Below are positions 8,246 through 18,538 of a DNA stretch of 64,000 nucleotides, piece by piece (positions within the stretch are counted from its first letter, which is position 1; each line of letters opens with the position of its first letter). The position numbers and the translations under genes are program-made. The stretch lies in contig SLNO01000042.1 of NCBI GenBank assembly GCA_007132975.1, forward strand, positions 44,137-108,136. The letters are read 5' to 3'. The notes under the pieces are model-generated. The model ran no database searches, was not told where the DNA came from, and was given only the letters and a program-made list of their open reading frames with translations. Source of the DNA: Balneolales bacterium (GTDB lineage: Bacteria > Bacteroidota > Rhodothermia > Balneolales > Natronogracilivirgulaceae).

Positions 8246-10586
8246 TGTCGGGGTTCATCCAGTAAATGAGTGCCGGCAGGAAGATCAGGTCGGCTGCCAA
8301 AGCAGTAAGGATCGTCAAGCAGGTGAGAAGACCCATAAGCATGTTGGACTCAAACGAGCTTGTGCCAAGCACTCCAAACCCCACAAGCAGTATGAGGCTT
8401 GTCAGTACTATGGCTCTTCCGGTATGGATCGTGGTGTTCTTGACTGCCTCATCGAGTGAAAGGCCGCGCAGTGTCTCCATACGGAATCGGGCCAGATAGT
8501 GAATGCTGTCATCAACAGCAATACCAAAAGCTATGGTGAATATGACTGCCGTGGACGGACGTATGTCGATTCCAGCATATCCCATGAAACCGGCTGTGAC
8601 AAGAAGTGGTATCAGATTGGGCAGCAAAGATATCAGCACAAGCTTGATGTTCCGGAAGAGCAGGGCCATTACCAGTGAGATGAACAGAAATGCGAGACCG
8701 ATACTCCAGGTCAGGGCTTTGACAATATTACCCGTCAGGTCAGCTGACAGTATCGTGGAACCCGTCAGGAGAACGTTCTCATCAGGAAAAAGATCGGCAA
8801 GGTATGTCTCAAGATCAGCGCGCATGCGGTTGATCCTCCAGGAACCGGCATCATAAACCCGTGCAATGATCCGGGTCTGGCGGTTGTCGAAATCATTGAA
8901 GCCAAAATCTTCGCCGCCTCCGGTCATCTCCAGAAGCAGGTCGTACTGAGCGATCAGCGGTCGGGAGTCGGGCAGGGAACCGGGTTCGCTTTCACGCATG
9001 ATATTGTCCAGGCGGGACATGAGGGTTGCGAAAGAGACACTCTGTTCAATTTCGTCATAGGAAGAGAGGTGGTTTTCCAGCAATGTTATCCGTTGAAGCA
9101 ACTCTGGGTCATACACGCCATCTTCCATGCCGGTATCCACTATGATTTCAAGCGGAAACTGCGGGGCCAGATATTTGTCGAGGAAACGGCTTTGCTGAAT
9201 AAGCTCCGAGTTCTCGCCAATGTCGTCAAATACACGGCTGTTTGTCCTGAGCTGGGTGATCCCCGCAGAGAAAATGATTGTCACAAGCAAGGTCACCATA
9301 ACCACTTTTCGCGGGTGCATGCGTGCCATGCGGTGGGTGCTTGAGAGCAGCGATCCGATCTTCCTGAAGAATATGCGGCTTTTGTCCTCGACAGGAGTCG
9401 TATTACGAAGCAGCTTCAAAACCGATGGAAGCACGAATATTGTGATCAAAAAAGCAATCAGTACTCCGGCAGCTGTATAGAGACCGAATCGGCGCATTGG
9501 CATCACATTGCTTGTCATCAGTGTGAGGAAACCAATTGCCGTTGTTATGCTGGTGAGCAGTGTGGCCGTGCCAAGTATCAGAATGGTTTGACGCAATGAC
9601 TGCTCACGGCTTTTGTTCTGCAATCGAAGGTCCTGGTACTTTGAGAGCATGTGCACAGAGTCTGCCACACCAACACACAACAGTATGGGGGCGATAGTGC
9701 TGCTCAGGATCTCAAAGAATCCACCAGTGAGCACAAGAATGGCTGTCACAAAAAGTATGGTAAGCCATACAATGCTGATGGGCAGTATGACGCCAAGCAT
9801 CGTTCGGAAGAGCAGCCACAAAATGGCAACAATCAGCAGCGAGGCAATGGAGACATAAAAAAGGATCTCTCTGTTCAGCGTTTCGACATAGCGTGTCCGG
9901 AAGTATGGGAGACCGGATTTATTGAATTCGTAGTCCGAACGGTAAGATTCCAGGACTTCGTTTATCCGGGCGATCAGCTCCCGGCGGTTGGAGAATGTAT
10001 TATATTGGTCGCTGATCTTCAGGTATATCGCAGTAGCGGTACCTTCGGATCCCAAATAGGTGCCGGCAACGAATGGATCGTCCAGCATTCTGTCGCGGAT
10101 GCGCTCAAGGTGATTTTCTGAGGAATTGTTGTTTTCTGACCACCCGGGAGCGTTCCTGTCCAGTGATGGGAGGGAGGGAAGCTTATTAATATCCAGATAT
10201 GTCTGCGCCTTCAATGCCCCGCCCTCGGCCACAAACTCGTTAAGAGACCATATGCTCCTCACATCCACAAGAAAGGGCAGTGTTTCCAACTCGAATGCCA
10301 TTTCGCGAACCTGCATCAAATGCCGGGGTGTGAAGAGGGAATCATGCCGGAATGCTATGATGATCAGGTTATCATCCCTCCCGAACTCTTCAGCAACCCG
10401 CTGATAGGCAACAATGGTTTCCGCATCTTCGGGATAGAAGCCCTCCAGGTCGAAATCTGCACGGATGTGCCAAGCCGGTATGAGCGCAAGGATGGCAAGC
10501 AGGCCCACTACGGCAAGCCATGTCCTCGGGCGGGACAGGATAAACCGGATGACCGGCGAGAGATATTTCTTCTCAAGATATTTCAA
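8118..10586 (-). CDS. MMPL/RND-superfamily exporter
   Basis: 822 aa, two repeated RND halves with sterol-sensing-like TM clusters (VGVADSVHMLSKY; FGIAVDDSIHYLARF). C-terminus overlaps tmk. Confidence 0.9.
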   Translation of the reverse strand: MKYLEKKYLSPVIRFILSRPRTWLAVVGLLAILALIPAWHIRADFDLEGFYPEDAETIVAYQRVAEEFGRDDNLIIIAFRHDSLFTPRHLMQVREMAFELETLPFLVDVRSIWSLNEFVAEGGALKAQTYLDINKLPSLPSLDRNAPGWSENNNSSENHLERIRDRMLDDPFVAGTYLGSEGTATAIYLKISDQYNTFSNRRELIARINEVLESYRSDYEFNKSGLPYFRTRYVETLNREILFYVSIASLLIVAILWLLFRTMLGVILPISIVWLTILFVTAILVLTGGFFEILSSTIAPILLCVGVADSVHMLSKYQDLRLQNKSREQSLRQTILILGTATLLTSITTAIGFLTLMTSNVMPMRRFGLYTAAGVLIAFLITIFVLPSVLKLLRNTTPVEDKSRIFFRKIGSLLSSTHRMARMHPRKVVMVTLLVTIIFSAGITQLRTNSRVFDDIGENSELIQQSRFLDKYLAPQFPLEIIVDTGMEDGVYDPELLQRITLLENHLSSYDEIEQSVSFATLMSRLDNIMRESEPGSLPDSRPLIAQYDLLLEMTGGGEDFGFNDFDNRQTRIIARVYDAGSWRINRMRADLETYLADLFPDENVLLTGSTILSADLTGNIVKALTWSIGLAFLFISLVMALLFRNIKLVLISLLPNLIPLLVTAGFMGYAGIDIRPSTAVIFTIAFGIAVDDSIHYLARFRMETLRGLSLDEAVKNTTIHTGRAIVLTSLILLVGFGVLGTSSFESNMLMGLLTCLTILTALAADLIFLPALIYWMNPDITAVATSSQDTPLSPGTSLPVNAKNQVRQYDPHERQEHQIPH

Positions 10587-10642
10587 GGAGTGAAGGCAGG
10601 TGATTTCTGGTGAAGACCGGCTGTCAGCATGCTTCTTGATAG

Positions 10643-12034
10643 TCAGAAGAAGCAGCGAATCCCGGTGTATATCAGACTGTTGCTGCGATAGGAACCGAAA
10701 CTTGCATGTCCATAGTTCGCCTCAGGAGCAGGTCCGCCAAAAAAATGTGCGCCCAGCGTTATGGTTACGTTATCCATGAGATCATAGGAATGTTCCGTGC
10801 GGACCCAGAAATCGCTTCCCCACGGCTGGAATACCGTGGTTAGTTCACTTTGCAGCCGTTGGCGGAAAAAATCCCGGCGTGCCGTAGCTGCGAGAGTGTG
10901 GAACACAGACTCCTGTATCACGTCCGGGTGTGGATCGTAGATGATCTGAGCACTCCAGTGCGCCCCTATTGTCAAAAAAGTTCCGGTATAGAGCAGTTCA
11001 AGCGCGGTTTCAATGGTCTGGTGCTTTGATATGAATCCATCCTCTTCTTCTCCAATAATCTGCAGTATGCGTGGAAGCGAGATCAGCACAGGATTTTGCA
11101 AGTCAAAAAGCAGCAGCTCTTCTGGAATTCTGTCGAAAGCCCGTTTTTGGAACCAGGCTGCTTCAGCCACGGCAGTAAAACTAGGGGTAAATTCCCATGA
11201 AAGGCCGCCGGTAAGCACCCAGCCTGGAAACCAGGATTCCTGGAGCAGCAGCTCAGGTGTATGAAACGGATTCTCCAGACCGGGCAAGAGGATTTCCTTA
11301 AAATATACAGGTTGGGAAGGGGTCCAGTAGAGCACGCCTGCCTGGAGCTCAAATCTGCCGGGCCTTGCATTATTCCAAAGCAGAGCCGCTTGGGCATTCT
11401 GGTCATTTGGAGTGGACTCAATCCGGAACGGCAGGCCGCCAGGCACCGGAATGTGGAAAAACCAGCGGTTTTGGGGGTCGGGAAGCAGGGTTTCTGTGAA
11501 AACGGGAGTGACAATGAGGCGGATTCGATGATTTCCGGCATACAGGGAGTAATTCGCTGCGATGGTACCGCGGCGAAGCACGGGTTCTGGTTCCAGCAGA
11601 AAATTTCTCAAATCCAGTGGCTGCAGACGATTGACCGGTGACTGAAAAAGGGACAAACCCGGCATGATTACCTGGCGGCCGATCCTCAGGTCGCCCCTGT
11701 TAAAATATAGTTCTACCCATGCCTCTGGAAATGCCCACTCCAGGGAGTCGGAAGATGCTTCAAATCGATTCCGGAAATCATTGCGAACAAAAAGACGTGC
11801 CGAATCAAGCCGGTAGTCAAGATTTACGGAAAGGCGCTGAATACCAGGAACCAGCTCGGGCCGGGAGGACAGGGTGGCACCGGAAAGAAGGTGGTAGTCA
11901 CCCGTCAATGCTGGTCTGGATGCAGCTGGTGTCGCAAAGGGGAAATGCATCAAAAACGCCGCCAGAATGGGCATAATCGTGTTAAATAGTATCCTGGAAC
12001 GGAGTGGCACGGCTACAAAACTGTAAATTTCCAA
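10643..12034 (-). CDS. Putative outer-membrane beta-barrel protein (function unknown)
   Basis: 463 aa; alternating amphipathic strands, C-terminal aromatic residues (GIRCFF), directly upstream of the MMPL gene on the same strand. Confidence 0.6.
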   Translation of the reverse strand: MEIYSFVAVPLRSRILFNTIMPILAAFLMHFPFATPAASRPALTGDYHLLSGATLSSRPELVPGIQRLSVNLDYRLDSARLFVRNDFRNRFEASSDSLEWAFPEAWVELYFNRGDLRIGRQVIMPGLSLFQSPVNRLQPLDLRNFLLEPEPVLRRGTIAANYSLYAGNHRIRLIVTPVFTETLLPDPQNRWFFHIPVPGGLPFRIESTPNDQNAQAALLWNNARPGRFELQAGVLYWTPSQPVYFKEILLPGLENPFHTPELLLQESWFPGWVLTGGLSWEFTPSFTAVAEAAWFQKRAFDRIPEELLLFDLQNPVLISLPRILQIIGEEEDGFISKHQTIETALELLYTGTFLTIGAHWSAQIIYDPHPDVIQESVFHTLAATARRDFFRQRLQSELTTVFQPWGSDFWVRTEHSYDLMDNVTITLGAHFFGGPAPEANYGHASFGSYRSNSLIYTGIRCFF

Positions 12035-12167
12035 TTGCTGATGTTACGAAAAATGCTTATTTTTGATTTATTGTGCGACAACTTGAATGTCCTGCGTGCA
12101 ATCCTACGGTGATACCAGCCGCAAATCACACGAACCAATCAACTTTACAGAAGTATAATAGTACATT

Positions 12168-12650
12168 ATGGCGCATCAAAGAATTGAAGTTGACCTGCCC
12201 TTGGCCAAAGTTTACGAGTTGATGAGCTCTCCCACTGATTTCCCGAAGTTTCTCTCCTCGCTCAGGGAGGTCAATAAAATCAACTCGCAGACTTTTGAAT
12301 ACGTAACTGAAATTGGTGGAGAAGAATTCCGGTGGACCACCAATATAATTGATGATCTGCGTAACACCCGTTTTGCATGGATCACCATCAATGGTAATCT
12401 GAATCAGACCGGAACCATCCGTTTTACCCCCCTGAACAACGGCTCCCGTACAAGGGTAGATTTCAGCCTCGATTACCGGACGTTCTTTGGTGAACCCTCC
12501 TCAGATATGGCGAAATTCATCGAGGAACTGCCAGATCAGCTCATGGGAGATCTTGAGAAATTCAAGAATCTTGCTGAGAGCGGCAGTTTCAAGGATGAAA
12601 GTGAGAAGGAAGAAGTTGTTTCCGAGAAAAAAGAGGAAGTAACAGCCTGA
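12168..12650 (+). CDS. SRPBCC / START-like (polyketide cyclase-like) family protein
   Basis: HQRIEVDLPLAKVYELMSSPTDFPKFLSSLREV...FRWTTNI...GTIRFTPLNNGSRTRVDFSLDY. Confidence 0.75.
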   Translation: MAHQRIEVDLPLAKVYELMSSPTDFPKFLSSLREVNKINSQTFEYVTEIGGEEFRWTTNIIDDLRNTRFAWITINGNLNQTGTIRFTPLNNGSRTRVDFSLDYRTFFGEPSSDMAKFIEELPDQLMGDLEKFKNLAESGSFKDESEKEEVVSEKKEEVTA

Positions 12651-12667
12651 TTTTTCAGGCAGGATTT

Positions 12668-12697
12668 AAAAAGGGGTGAAAGGCCCCTTTTTTTTTA
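12668..12697 (+). terminator. Intrinsic terminator downstream of SRPBCC gene
   Basis: AAAAAGGGG-TGAAAGG-CCCCTTTTTTTTT, 9-bp stem with T run. Confidence 0.8.
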
Positions 12698-12737
12698 TCC
12701 GTTTTTACCCGGTCGCACCACGCATCCCCAGACCTGA

Positions 12738-13613
12738 ATGCTTCTCTCCGACTTTTTGCAAAGCGAGCACGTTTCGAGCCCATTTGCAGCAGTATTGGGA
12801 CACCCGGTTGCTCACAGCCGCTCGCCAGGGATACACAATGCCTCACTTGCCTATCACGGTATTCCGGTTCGTTACCACGCAGTTTCTTGTCCTGAAACTG
12901 AGTTCGGATTACTGCACAGGCTATTCTCGTGCCCGGAGTTCAGAGGCGCTAATGTGACCATTCCCCTCAAGGAGAAAATGGTTGGCCTGATGGATGAGAT
13001 TGATGGCACAGCCAAAAAGATTGGAGCCATCAACACGGTTGTAATCAATCCAAAGAACCGGCGTCTCAAGGGTTTCAACACCGACGCCTACGGGTTCATG
13101 AAACCATTGGAGTCGTACGGCCATATAAGAAGTGCTGCCATTCTTGGCACTGGTGGAGCCGCCAGAGCCATTGTCCATGCGCTGCTGGAGCAAGACTGCC
13201 AAATGATCTCCCTTGTAAGCCGTAAAAAAGCGCAGATCGAATTGGCCTCAGCCCATCCTGAAAAAATCCGCCTGCTTACCTATGACCAGCTTGATGATGC
13301 CATACGGAAGTCCGAAATGATCGTAAATACCACACCGGTGGGAATGCACCCTGACATGGAAAACACACCCGTACCCTCATCCATGACGCCTCTTTTAAAG
13401 GGAAAAATCTGCTATGACATAATATATAATCCACTGGAGTCCAGGTTGATTGTGGAGGCGAGGCAACACGGGGCGAGGACGATAGGCGGACTCGACATGT
13501 TCCTGCACCAGGCGGCCCGCTCGTTCGAGTTGTGGTTCGGCAAGTCAATGCCTCTTGACCTGGCAAGGAGCATGATCCTTTCATCCCTGAAAGAAAACGG
13601 AGCACCTGCCTGA
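12738..13613 (+). CDS. aroE: Shikimate dehydrogenase
   Basis: AAVLGHPVAHSRSPGIHNASL, ILGTGGAARAIVHAL, NTTPVGM motifs. Confidence 0.95.
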   Translation: MLLSDFLQSEHVSSPFAAVLGHPVAHSRSPGIHNASLAYHGIPVRYHAVSCPETEFGLLHRLFSCPEFRGANVTIPLKEKMVGLMDEIDGTAKKIGAINTVVINPKNRRLKGFNTDAYGFMKPLESYGHIRSAAILGTGGAARAIVHALLEQDCQMISLVSRKKAQIELASAHPEKIRLLTYDQLDDAIRKSEMIVNTTPVGMHPDMENTPVPSSMTPLLKGKICYDIIYNPLESRLIVEARQHGARTIGGLDMFLHQAARSFELWFGKSMPLDLARSMILSSLKENGAPA

Positions 13614-14338
13614 TGCCCACTATCTGGACGGATTTAAAGGAGCTGCAAGCGGCATTTATCACACGCGAAATTGAGCGGACAGGTGATTTTTTCCAGTCCG
13701 TCACCAACCATGAGCATGTCGATGACGCCCTCAAGGCACTTGACAACAATCGACGAATTGCATCGGAATATCCAGGGTTTACCGAGGACATGAAATTGTG
13801 CATGGCCAGACAGGTGCATGGCAGCCAGGTGCGGTACACGGACAAAGCGGGCATAGCCGGAGATGCTGATGGACTGGTCACAGACAAACCGAATTTGGCC
13901 CTCGGAGTGCTTGTTGCCGATTGTGCGGCTTTGTTGATTGCCGATCCGGCAAACAAAGTTGTGGCTGCTGTTCACGCCGGATGGAGAGGGGCAGTTGCCG
14001 GGATCATTCCAGAAGCTGTTCGCCAAATGGAAAAAATCGGAGCTGAGCCCGATCTGATCCGCACATATATCAGCCCATGCATCTCACGCGAAGCCTTTGA
14101 GGTGGGCGAGGAGGTCGCATGCCGCTTTCCGGACAAATTCGTGGACCGGACCCGTTCCAAGCCACATGTGGATCTGCGTGGCTTCGTTCTCCATCAGCTG
14201 CGTAAAACCGGGATTCCCGAATCATCCGTGGCTCGTGATGATTCTTGCACGGTTAGGAATACGACCTTGCACTCACACCGAAGGGACGGGAACAAGAGCG
14301 GACGCATGCTTGCAGTGATCTGTCTGTCAAGCAAATAG
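13613..14338 (+). CDS. pgeF: Peptidoglycan editing factor / polyphenol oxidase family (YfiH/PgeF)
   Basis: QVHGSQV, DGLVTDKPNLALGVLVADCAALLIADP, AAVHAGWRGAVAGI motifs; TGATG overlap with aroE. Confidence 0.92.
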   Translation: MPTIWTDLKELQAAFITREIERTGDFFQSVTNHEHVDDALKALDNNRRIASEYPGFTEDMKLCMARQVHGSQVRYTDKAGIAGDADGLVTDKPNLALGVLVADCAALLIADPANKVVAAVHAGWRGAVAGIIPEAVRQMEKIGAEPDLIRTYISPCISREAFEVGEEVACRFPDKFVDRTRSKPHVDLRGFVLHQLRKTGIPESSVARDDSCTVRNTTLHSHRRDGNKSGRMLAVICLSSK

Positions 14339-14494
14339 CATAGTTGCCATTTAGAAAAAAAGTATCCGATCGGGGAACAATTTCAGCCCGTTTTTTTTTA
14401 TGGTATCTTACCATGCCGGTTTGATAAAAGCAATGCGCTCCGCCGCAACTGCACAAACAAGATTGACGGCCGGCTCAAATTTTTTCATGCAAAA

Positions 14495-15643
14495 GTGAAC
14501 ATACAACGATTACTTATCCTCGGATCCACCGGTTCCATCGGCACACAGACACTGGATATTGTCCGTGCCCATCCGGAAAAACTTGAAGTGTTCGCCCTTA
14601 CGGCCCATACGAACTGGGAAACCCTGGCCAGGCAGACAAATGAGTTCAAGCCTGAATACTCTGTGCTCGTAGACGAAGCAAATTTCGACAAGCTCAAAGA
14701 AGCCGTAACCCACAAAAGAACCAAACTATTATATGGACAGCAAGAGCTGATGGGCCTTGTGACAGCCAATGAAATCGACACAGTAATCAACAGCCTGGTC
14801 GGTTTCTCCGGGTTTATGCCCACGGTGACCGCACTCAAAGCCGGAAAGAAAGTGGCTTTGGCGAACAAAGAATCACTGGTTGTCGGAGGGCAGCTGCTTT
14901 CTCCGTACCTGAACGGGAGTTATGACCGGCTCATCCCCATAGACTCAGAACACAGTGCCATCCTTCAGTGTCTGGCTGGTGAAAAACTCAAAAATATCGA
15001 GAAGCTGATCATTACAGCCAGTGGCGGGCCCTTTCGGACGTGGGATTTGGACAAAATCCACAACGCCAAGGTCCATGACGCCCTGAAGCACCCTAACTGG
15101 GATATGGGAGCCAAAATCACGATCGATTCGGCTACGATGATGAACAAAGGTCTGGAAGTAATTGAAGCGCACTGGCTGTTTGGTCTGCCACTGAGCCGGA
15201 TTGAAGCGGTGGTTCACCCTCAGAGCATCGTACACTCCATGGTCTTGTTCAATGACGGCTCCATGAAAGCGCAACTGGGCTTGCCCGATATGCGCCTTCC
15301 CATTCAATATGCCCTTACTTTTCCCGATCGCTGGCCGCTTCCGTCCCGCCAGATTGACTGGACCGTTCCTCATCAGTTCTCCTTTGAACCAGTCGATTTG
15401 GATCGATTTCCATGCTTTGAGCTGGCGCTTAAAGCGATAGATGCCGGCGGGTACGCTCCGGCCGTGCTGAATGCCTCCAACGAAGTGGCCGTGGAGAGGT
15501 TTCTCAAAGAAGAAATTTCGTATATTCAGATTTCCGAAATCGTGGCCAAAAGTTTATCTCATATTACAAATTCAGATACGTTATCAGTAGAGTCGCTGGA
15601 AGCGGTTGACCGGGAGGCGCGTGCGTTTGCCCGGTCCATCTGA
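14495..15643 (+). CDS. dxr: 1-deoxy-D-xylulose-5-phosphate reductoisomerase
   Basis: LLILGSTGSIGTQTLDIV, ALANKESLVVGG, SGGPFRT, SATMMNKGLEVIEAHWLF. Confidence 0.97.
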   Translation: MNIQRLLILGSTGSIGTQTLDIVRAHPEKLEVFALTAHTNWETLARQTNEFKPEYSVLVDEANFDKLKEAVTHKRTKLLYGQQELMGLVTANEIDTVINSLVGFSGFMPTVTALKAGKKVALANKESLVVGGQLLSPYLNGSYDRLIPIDSEHSAILQCLAGEKLKNIEKLIITASGGPFRTWDLDKIHNAKVHDALKHPNWDMGAKITIDSATMMNKGLEVIEAHWLFGLPLSRIEAVVHPQSIVHSMVLFNDGSMKAQLGLPDMRLPIQYALTFPDRWPLPSRQIDWTVPHQFSFEPVDLDRFPCFELALKAIDAGGYAPAVLNASNEVAVERFLKEEISYIQISEIVAKSLSHITNSDTLSVESLEAVDREARAFARSI

Positions 15644-15664
15644 TGCTAACAACAATCTTTTTTC

Positions 15665-17017
15665 ATGGAAGTGATTCTCAGTATACTTCAGACCATCCTA
15701 ATTTTTGTAGCGGCAATATTCGTACTTGTGCTGGTACACGAACTTGGGCATTTTCTTGCAGCAAAATTGTTCGGGATGCGGGTTGAACGCTTTTCCATCG
15801 GATTTCCGCCCAGGCTTTTCGGCATAAAAAAAGGTGACACCGACTACTGCATTTCAGCCCTTCCGCTGGGAGGCTATGTGAAGATCTCCGGGATGGTGGA
15901 TGAAAGCATGGACGACAGCTTCACAAAATCCGAGCCCAAGGATTACGAGTACCGCAGCAAACCGGTATGGCAGCGCATGATCGTGATCACGGCCGGGGTC
16001 ATCTTCAATATGCTGCTTGCCTACATTATTTTTGCGGTCATCACCTTTTCGCATGGCGTCAATCAGATTCCCGCAGAGAATATCAAGGGGCTTTATGTAC
16101 CTGAGAACTCGACTGCGGAAAGAGTGGGTTTTGAGACAGGTGACCGCATCGTAGCTGTCAATAACAAGGAGATAGAATATATACGCCGCGGACAGTTCTT
16201 CTCCATGGCGGACATCACAAGCAGCTCCCTCAGCTTCACTGTGGACAGGAACGGTGAGATGGTCACCATTCGTCCACCGGATGATTTTCTGGATCATCTT
16301 GCCCGAAACCCGGAGTTCCTTGAACTGCAGAATGCTTTGCCCAGCAAAGTAGGTGCTGTATCAGACGGATCACCTGCGGAGAGGGCAGGCCTCCAGCCGG
16401 GCGATGAAATCGTGGCCATAGATGGCGAGCAGGTCGGGTTCTGGCTTCAGATGGTCGACAAAATCCAGACAGGCGGTGATGAAATGGTGTTTACGATACA
16501 AAGGGACGGTGAGGTCATGGATGTGGCCATTGCCCCGGATCCCGAGCGACGCATCATCGGAATTGCCATTGTCGATCCGCACGAGTTTTTTGGCTTCGAG
16601 ACCATCCGCTTCGGCTTCTTAGCATCACTGAGGGAGGGCGTCTCGCAAGCGCATGACACTCTCATGGGGATTATTAACGGTTTTCGCCAGCTGCTGACCG
16701 GGTCCATATCCATACGGGAAAACCTGGGCGGACCCGTTGCTATTGCATCTGTGACAGCCGATGTCACCGAGCGTGGTGGGGCTCTTGGATTCTGGAGTTT
16801 TACAGCATTTCTCAGTATTACACTGGCCCTGATGAACATCCTCCCAATCCCCATGCTTGACGGCGGTCACCTGATGTTCCTTATATATGAGGCCGTAACT
16901 CGCAGGGAGCCCTCAATCAAAGTTCGCATGGCTCTACAGCAGATTGGATTCATACTGCTGATCAGTCTCATGATTTTTGTTACATTCAACGATATACTCA
17001 GGCACGTAGTCAATTGA
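15665..17017 (+). CDS. rseP: RIP metalloprotease RseP (site-2 protease with PDZ domains)
   Basis: VLVHELGHFLAAKLFGM; two PDZ-like regions; NILPIPMLDGGHL. Confidence 0.95.
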   Translation: MEVILSILQTILIFVAAIFVLVLVHELGHFLAAKLFGMRVERFSIGFPPRLFGIKKGDTDYCISALPLGGYVKISGMVDESMDDSFTKSEPKDYEYRSKPVWQRMIVITAGVIFNMLLAYIIFAVITFSHGVNQIPAENIKGLYVPENSTAERVGFETGDRIVAVNNKEIEYIRRGQFFSMADITSSSLSFTVDRNGEMVTIRPPDDFLDHLARNPEFLELQNALPSKVGAVSDGSPAERAGLQPGDEIVAIDGEQVGFWLQMVDKIQTGGDEMVFTIQRDGEVMDVAIAPDPERRIIGIAIVDPHEFFGFETIRFGFLASLREGVSQAHDTLMGIINGFRQLLTGSISIRENLGGPVAIASVTADVTERGGALGFWSFTAFLSITLALMNILPIPMLDGGHLMFLIYEAVTRREPSIKVRMALQQIGFILLISLMIFVTFNDILRHVVN

Positions 17018-17021
17018 ACTT

Positions 17022-17669
17022 ATGAGATTTGCCAAGGATGGTGTTCCTGTCATAGTTGCCGCTCTGTTCCTCTCGCTGGTCCTCGTTCTCATCGGGTGGC
17101 TGCTCAACAACAGCGCTTCACTGCCTCTTTATCTGGTCGCCGTCTTTATTTCGGGGTTCACTCTGTTCTTTTTTCGCGACCCGGAACGTAACATACCTGA
17201 GGGCTCTTACATTCTTGCGCCTGCCGATGGTAAGATCATATCCATAGAACAGGTGCGCGAGGATATCTATCTGGGGGCGCCGGCAAAGCAGATCAGCATA
17301 TTCCTCTCCATAATGGATGTGCATGTCAACCGCTACCCGGTTTCCGGCAAGGTTGAGCATGTAACCTATCATCCTGGCAAATATCTCGTTGCATGGCATC
17401 CAAAAGCATCTGAACTGAATGAGCGGGCTGAATTTGGAGTTGTCCATGAGTCTGGGTTGAAGGTGTTTTTCCGGCAGATAACGGGTCTGGTGGCTCGCAG
17501 AATTGTGTTTCACACCCGGGAAGGGGATGAGGTCAGGGCTGGAGACAGGTTTGGGCTCATGAAGTTTGGATCAAGAATGGATATCCTGCTCCCTGCGGAT
17601 ATGGAGGTTCTTGTTAAAACCGGCGACAAAACGATTGGTGGGGAAACCATTATCGCAAAACTTGACTGA
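17022..17669 (+). CDS. psd: Phosphatidylserine decarboxylase family protein
   Basis: APADGKIISIEQ, SIMDVHVNRYPVSGKVEHVTYHPGKYLVAWHPKAS, FGLMKFGSRMDILLP (LGSS/FGSR-type processing site). Confidence 0.93.
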   Translation: MRFAKDGVPVIVAALFLSLVLVLIGWLLNNSASLPLYLVAVFISGFTLFFFRDPERNIPEGSYILAPADGKIISIEQVREDIYLGAPAKQISIFLSIMDVHVNRYPVSGKVEHVTYHPGKYLVAWHPKASELNERAEFGVVHESGLKVFFRQITGLVARRIVFHTREGDEVRAGDRFGLMKFGSRMDILLPADMEVLVKTGDKTIGGETIIAKLD

Positions 17670-17690
17670 CGCTGGTGACCAGGCGAAGCT

Positions 17691-18488
17691 ATGAATTCTG
17701 AAAAAAGACTTTTACGAAGACAGCTGCGAAATCAGCACTTGAGGAGGAAATTCAGAAAACCAATCCCAAGGACCGTTGTTCCCAGTTTTTTTACGCTTAT
17801 GAACCTGTTTTGCGGTTTCGCGGCACTGGTTCAGATCTATGAGGGGAAACTTGAGTTCGGGGCATGGCTGATCGTAATCGCGGCCGTATTTGACTTGATG
17901 GATGGCTTTATGGCCCGGTTGGCCAATGCCAATACCGAATTTGGTATCGAACTGGATTCCCTGAGTGACATAGTTTCTTTTGGCGTTGCTCCCGCATTTT
18001 TGTTTTACAGCTTTTCGCTGCATGAAATGCTGTTTATTGGAATCATCATTTCCTCTTTTCCTGTACTATGCGGCGCGGTGAGGCTGGCACGCTTTAATGT
18101 AGATGCAAGGATTGAGGACCCGGGGTACTTCAAGGGCCTGCCGATTCCTGCCGTTGCAATGATGCTGGTGGCACTGTTTCTGATATTCCAGCCAAGTCCC
18201 GAATTATTTGAAGGATTCAAGTACGGTTTCAACAGCGTGATAGTCCCGGTTATCCTGCTTCTGTCTCTTCTTATGGTAAGCACGGTTCCATTTGACAAAA
18301 TACCCAAATTCAAAAAGCAGCACCTGCAGCAAAATCGTGGTAAAGTCTATCTGTTTATCTTTTATTTCATTGCCGTTGTGAGCCTCCAGGAGTATGGACT
18401 TATCCTGGTTTTCAGCATATTCATCGCAAAGGGTGTGATCGTTGCATTGGTGCGATTCTGGAAAGAGATCCACGAAGATCCCATCTGA
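17691..18488 (+). CDS. pssA: CDP-diacylglycerol--serine O-phosphatidyltransferase
   Basis: CDP-alcohol phosphatidyltransferase motif DLMDGFMARLANANTEFGIELDSLSDIVSFGVAPA. Confidence 0.95.
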   Translation: MNSEKRLLRRQLRNQHLRRKFRKPIPRTVVPSFFTLMNLFCGFAALVQIYEGKLEFGAWLIVIAAVFDLMDGFMARLANANTEFGIELDSLSDIVSFGVAPAFLFYSFSLHEMLFIGIIISSFPVLCGAVRLARFNVDARIEDPGYFKGLPIPAVAMMLVALFLIFQPSPELFEGFKYGFNSVIVPVILLLSLLMVSTVPFDKIPKFKKQHLQQNRGKVYLFIFYFIAVVSLQEYGLILVFSIFIAKGVIVALVRFWKEIHEDPI

Positions 18489-18538
18489 TTTCAAGAAGAG
18501 ATGCGTGAGCCAAACGCTTTTGCAAAGGCATGCCTTCT

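Noticed and set aside
14371-14399. Possible terminator (CGGG...CCCG followed by TTTTTTTTT) between pgeF and dxr
   Set aside because: Only a 4-bp stem with an 11-nt loop; too weak to call, although the T run is notable.
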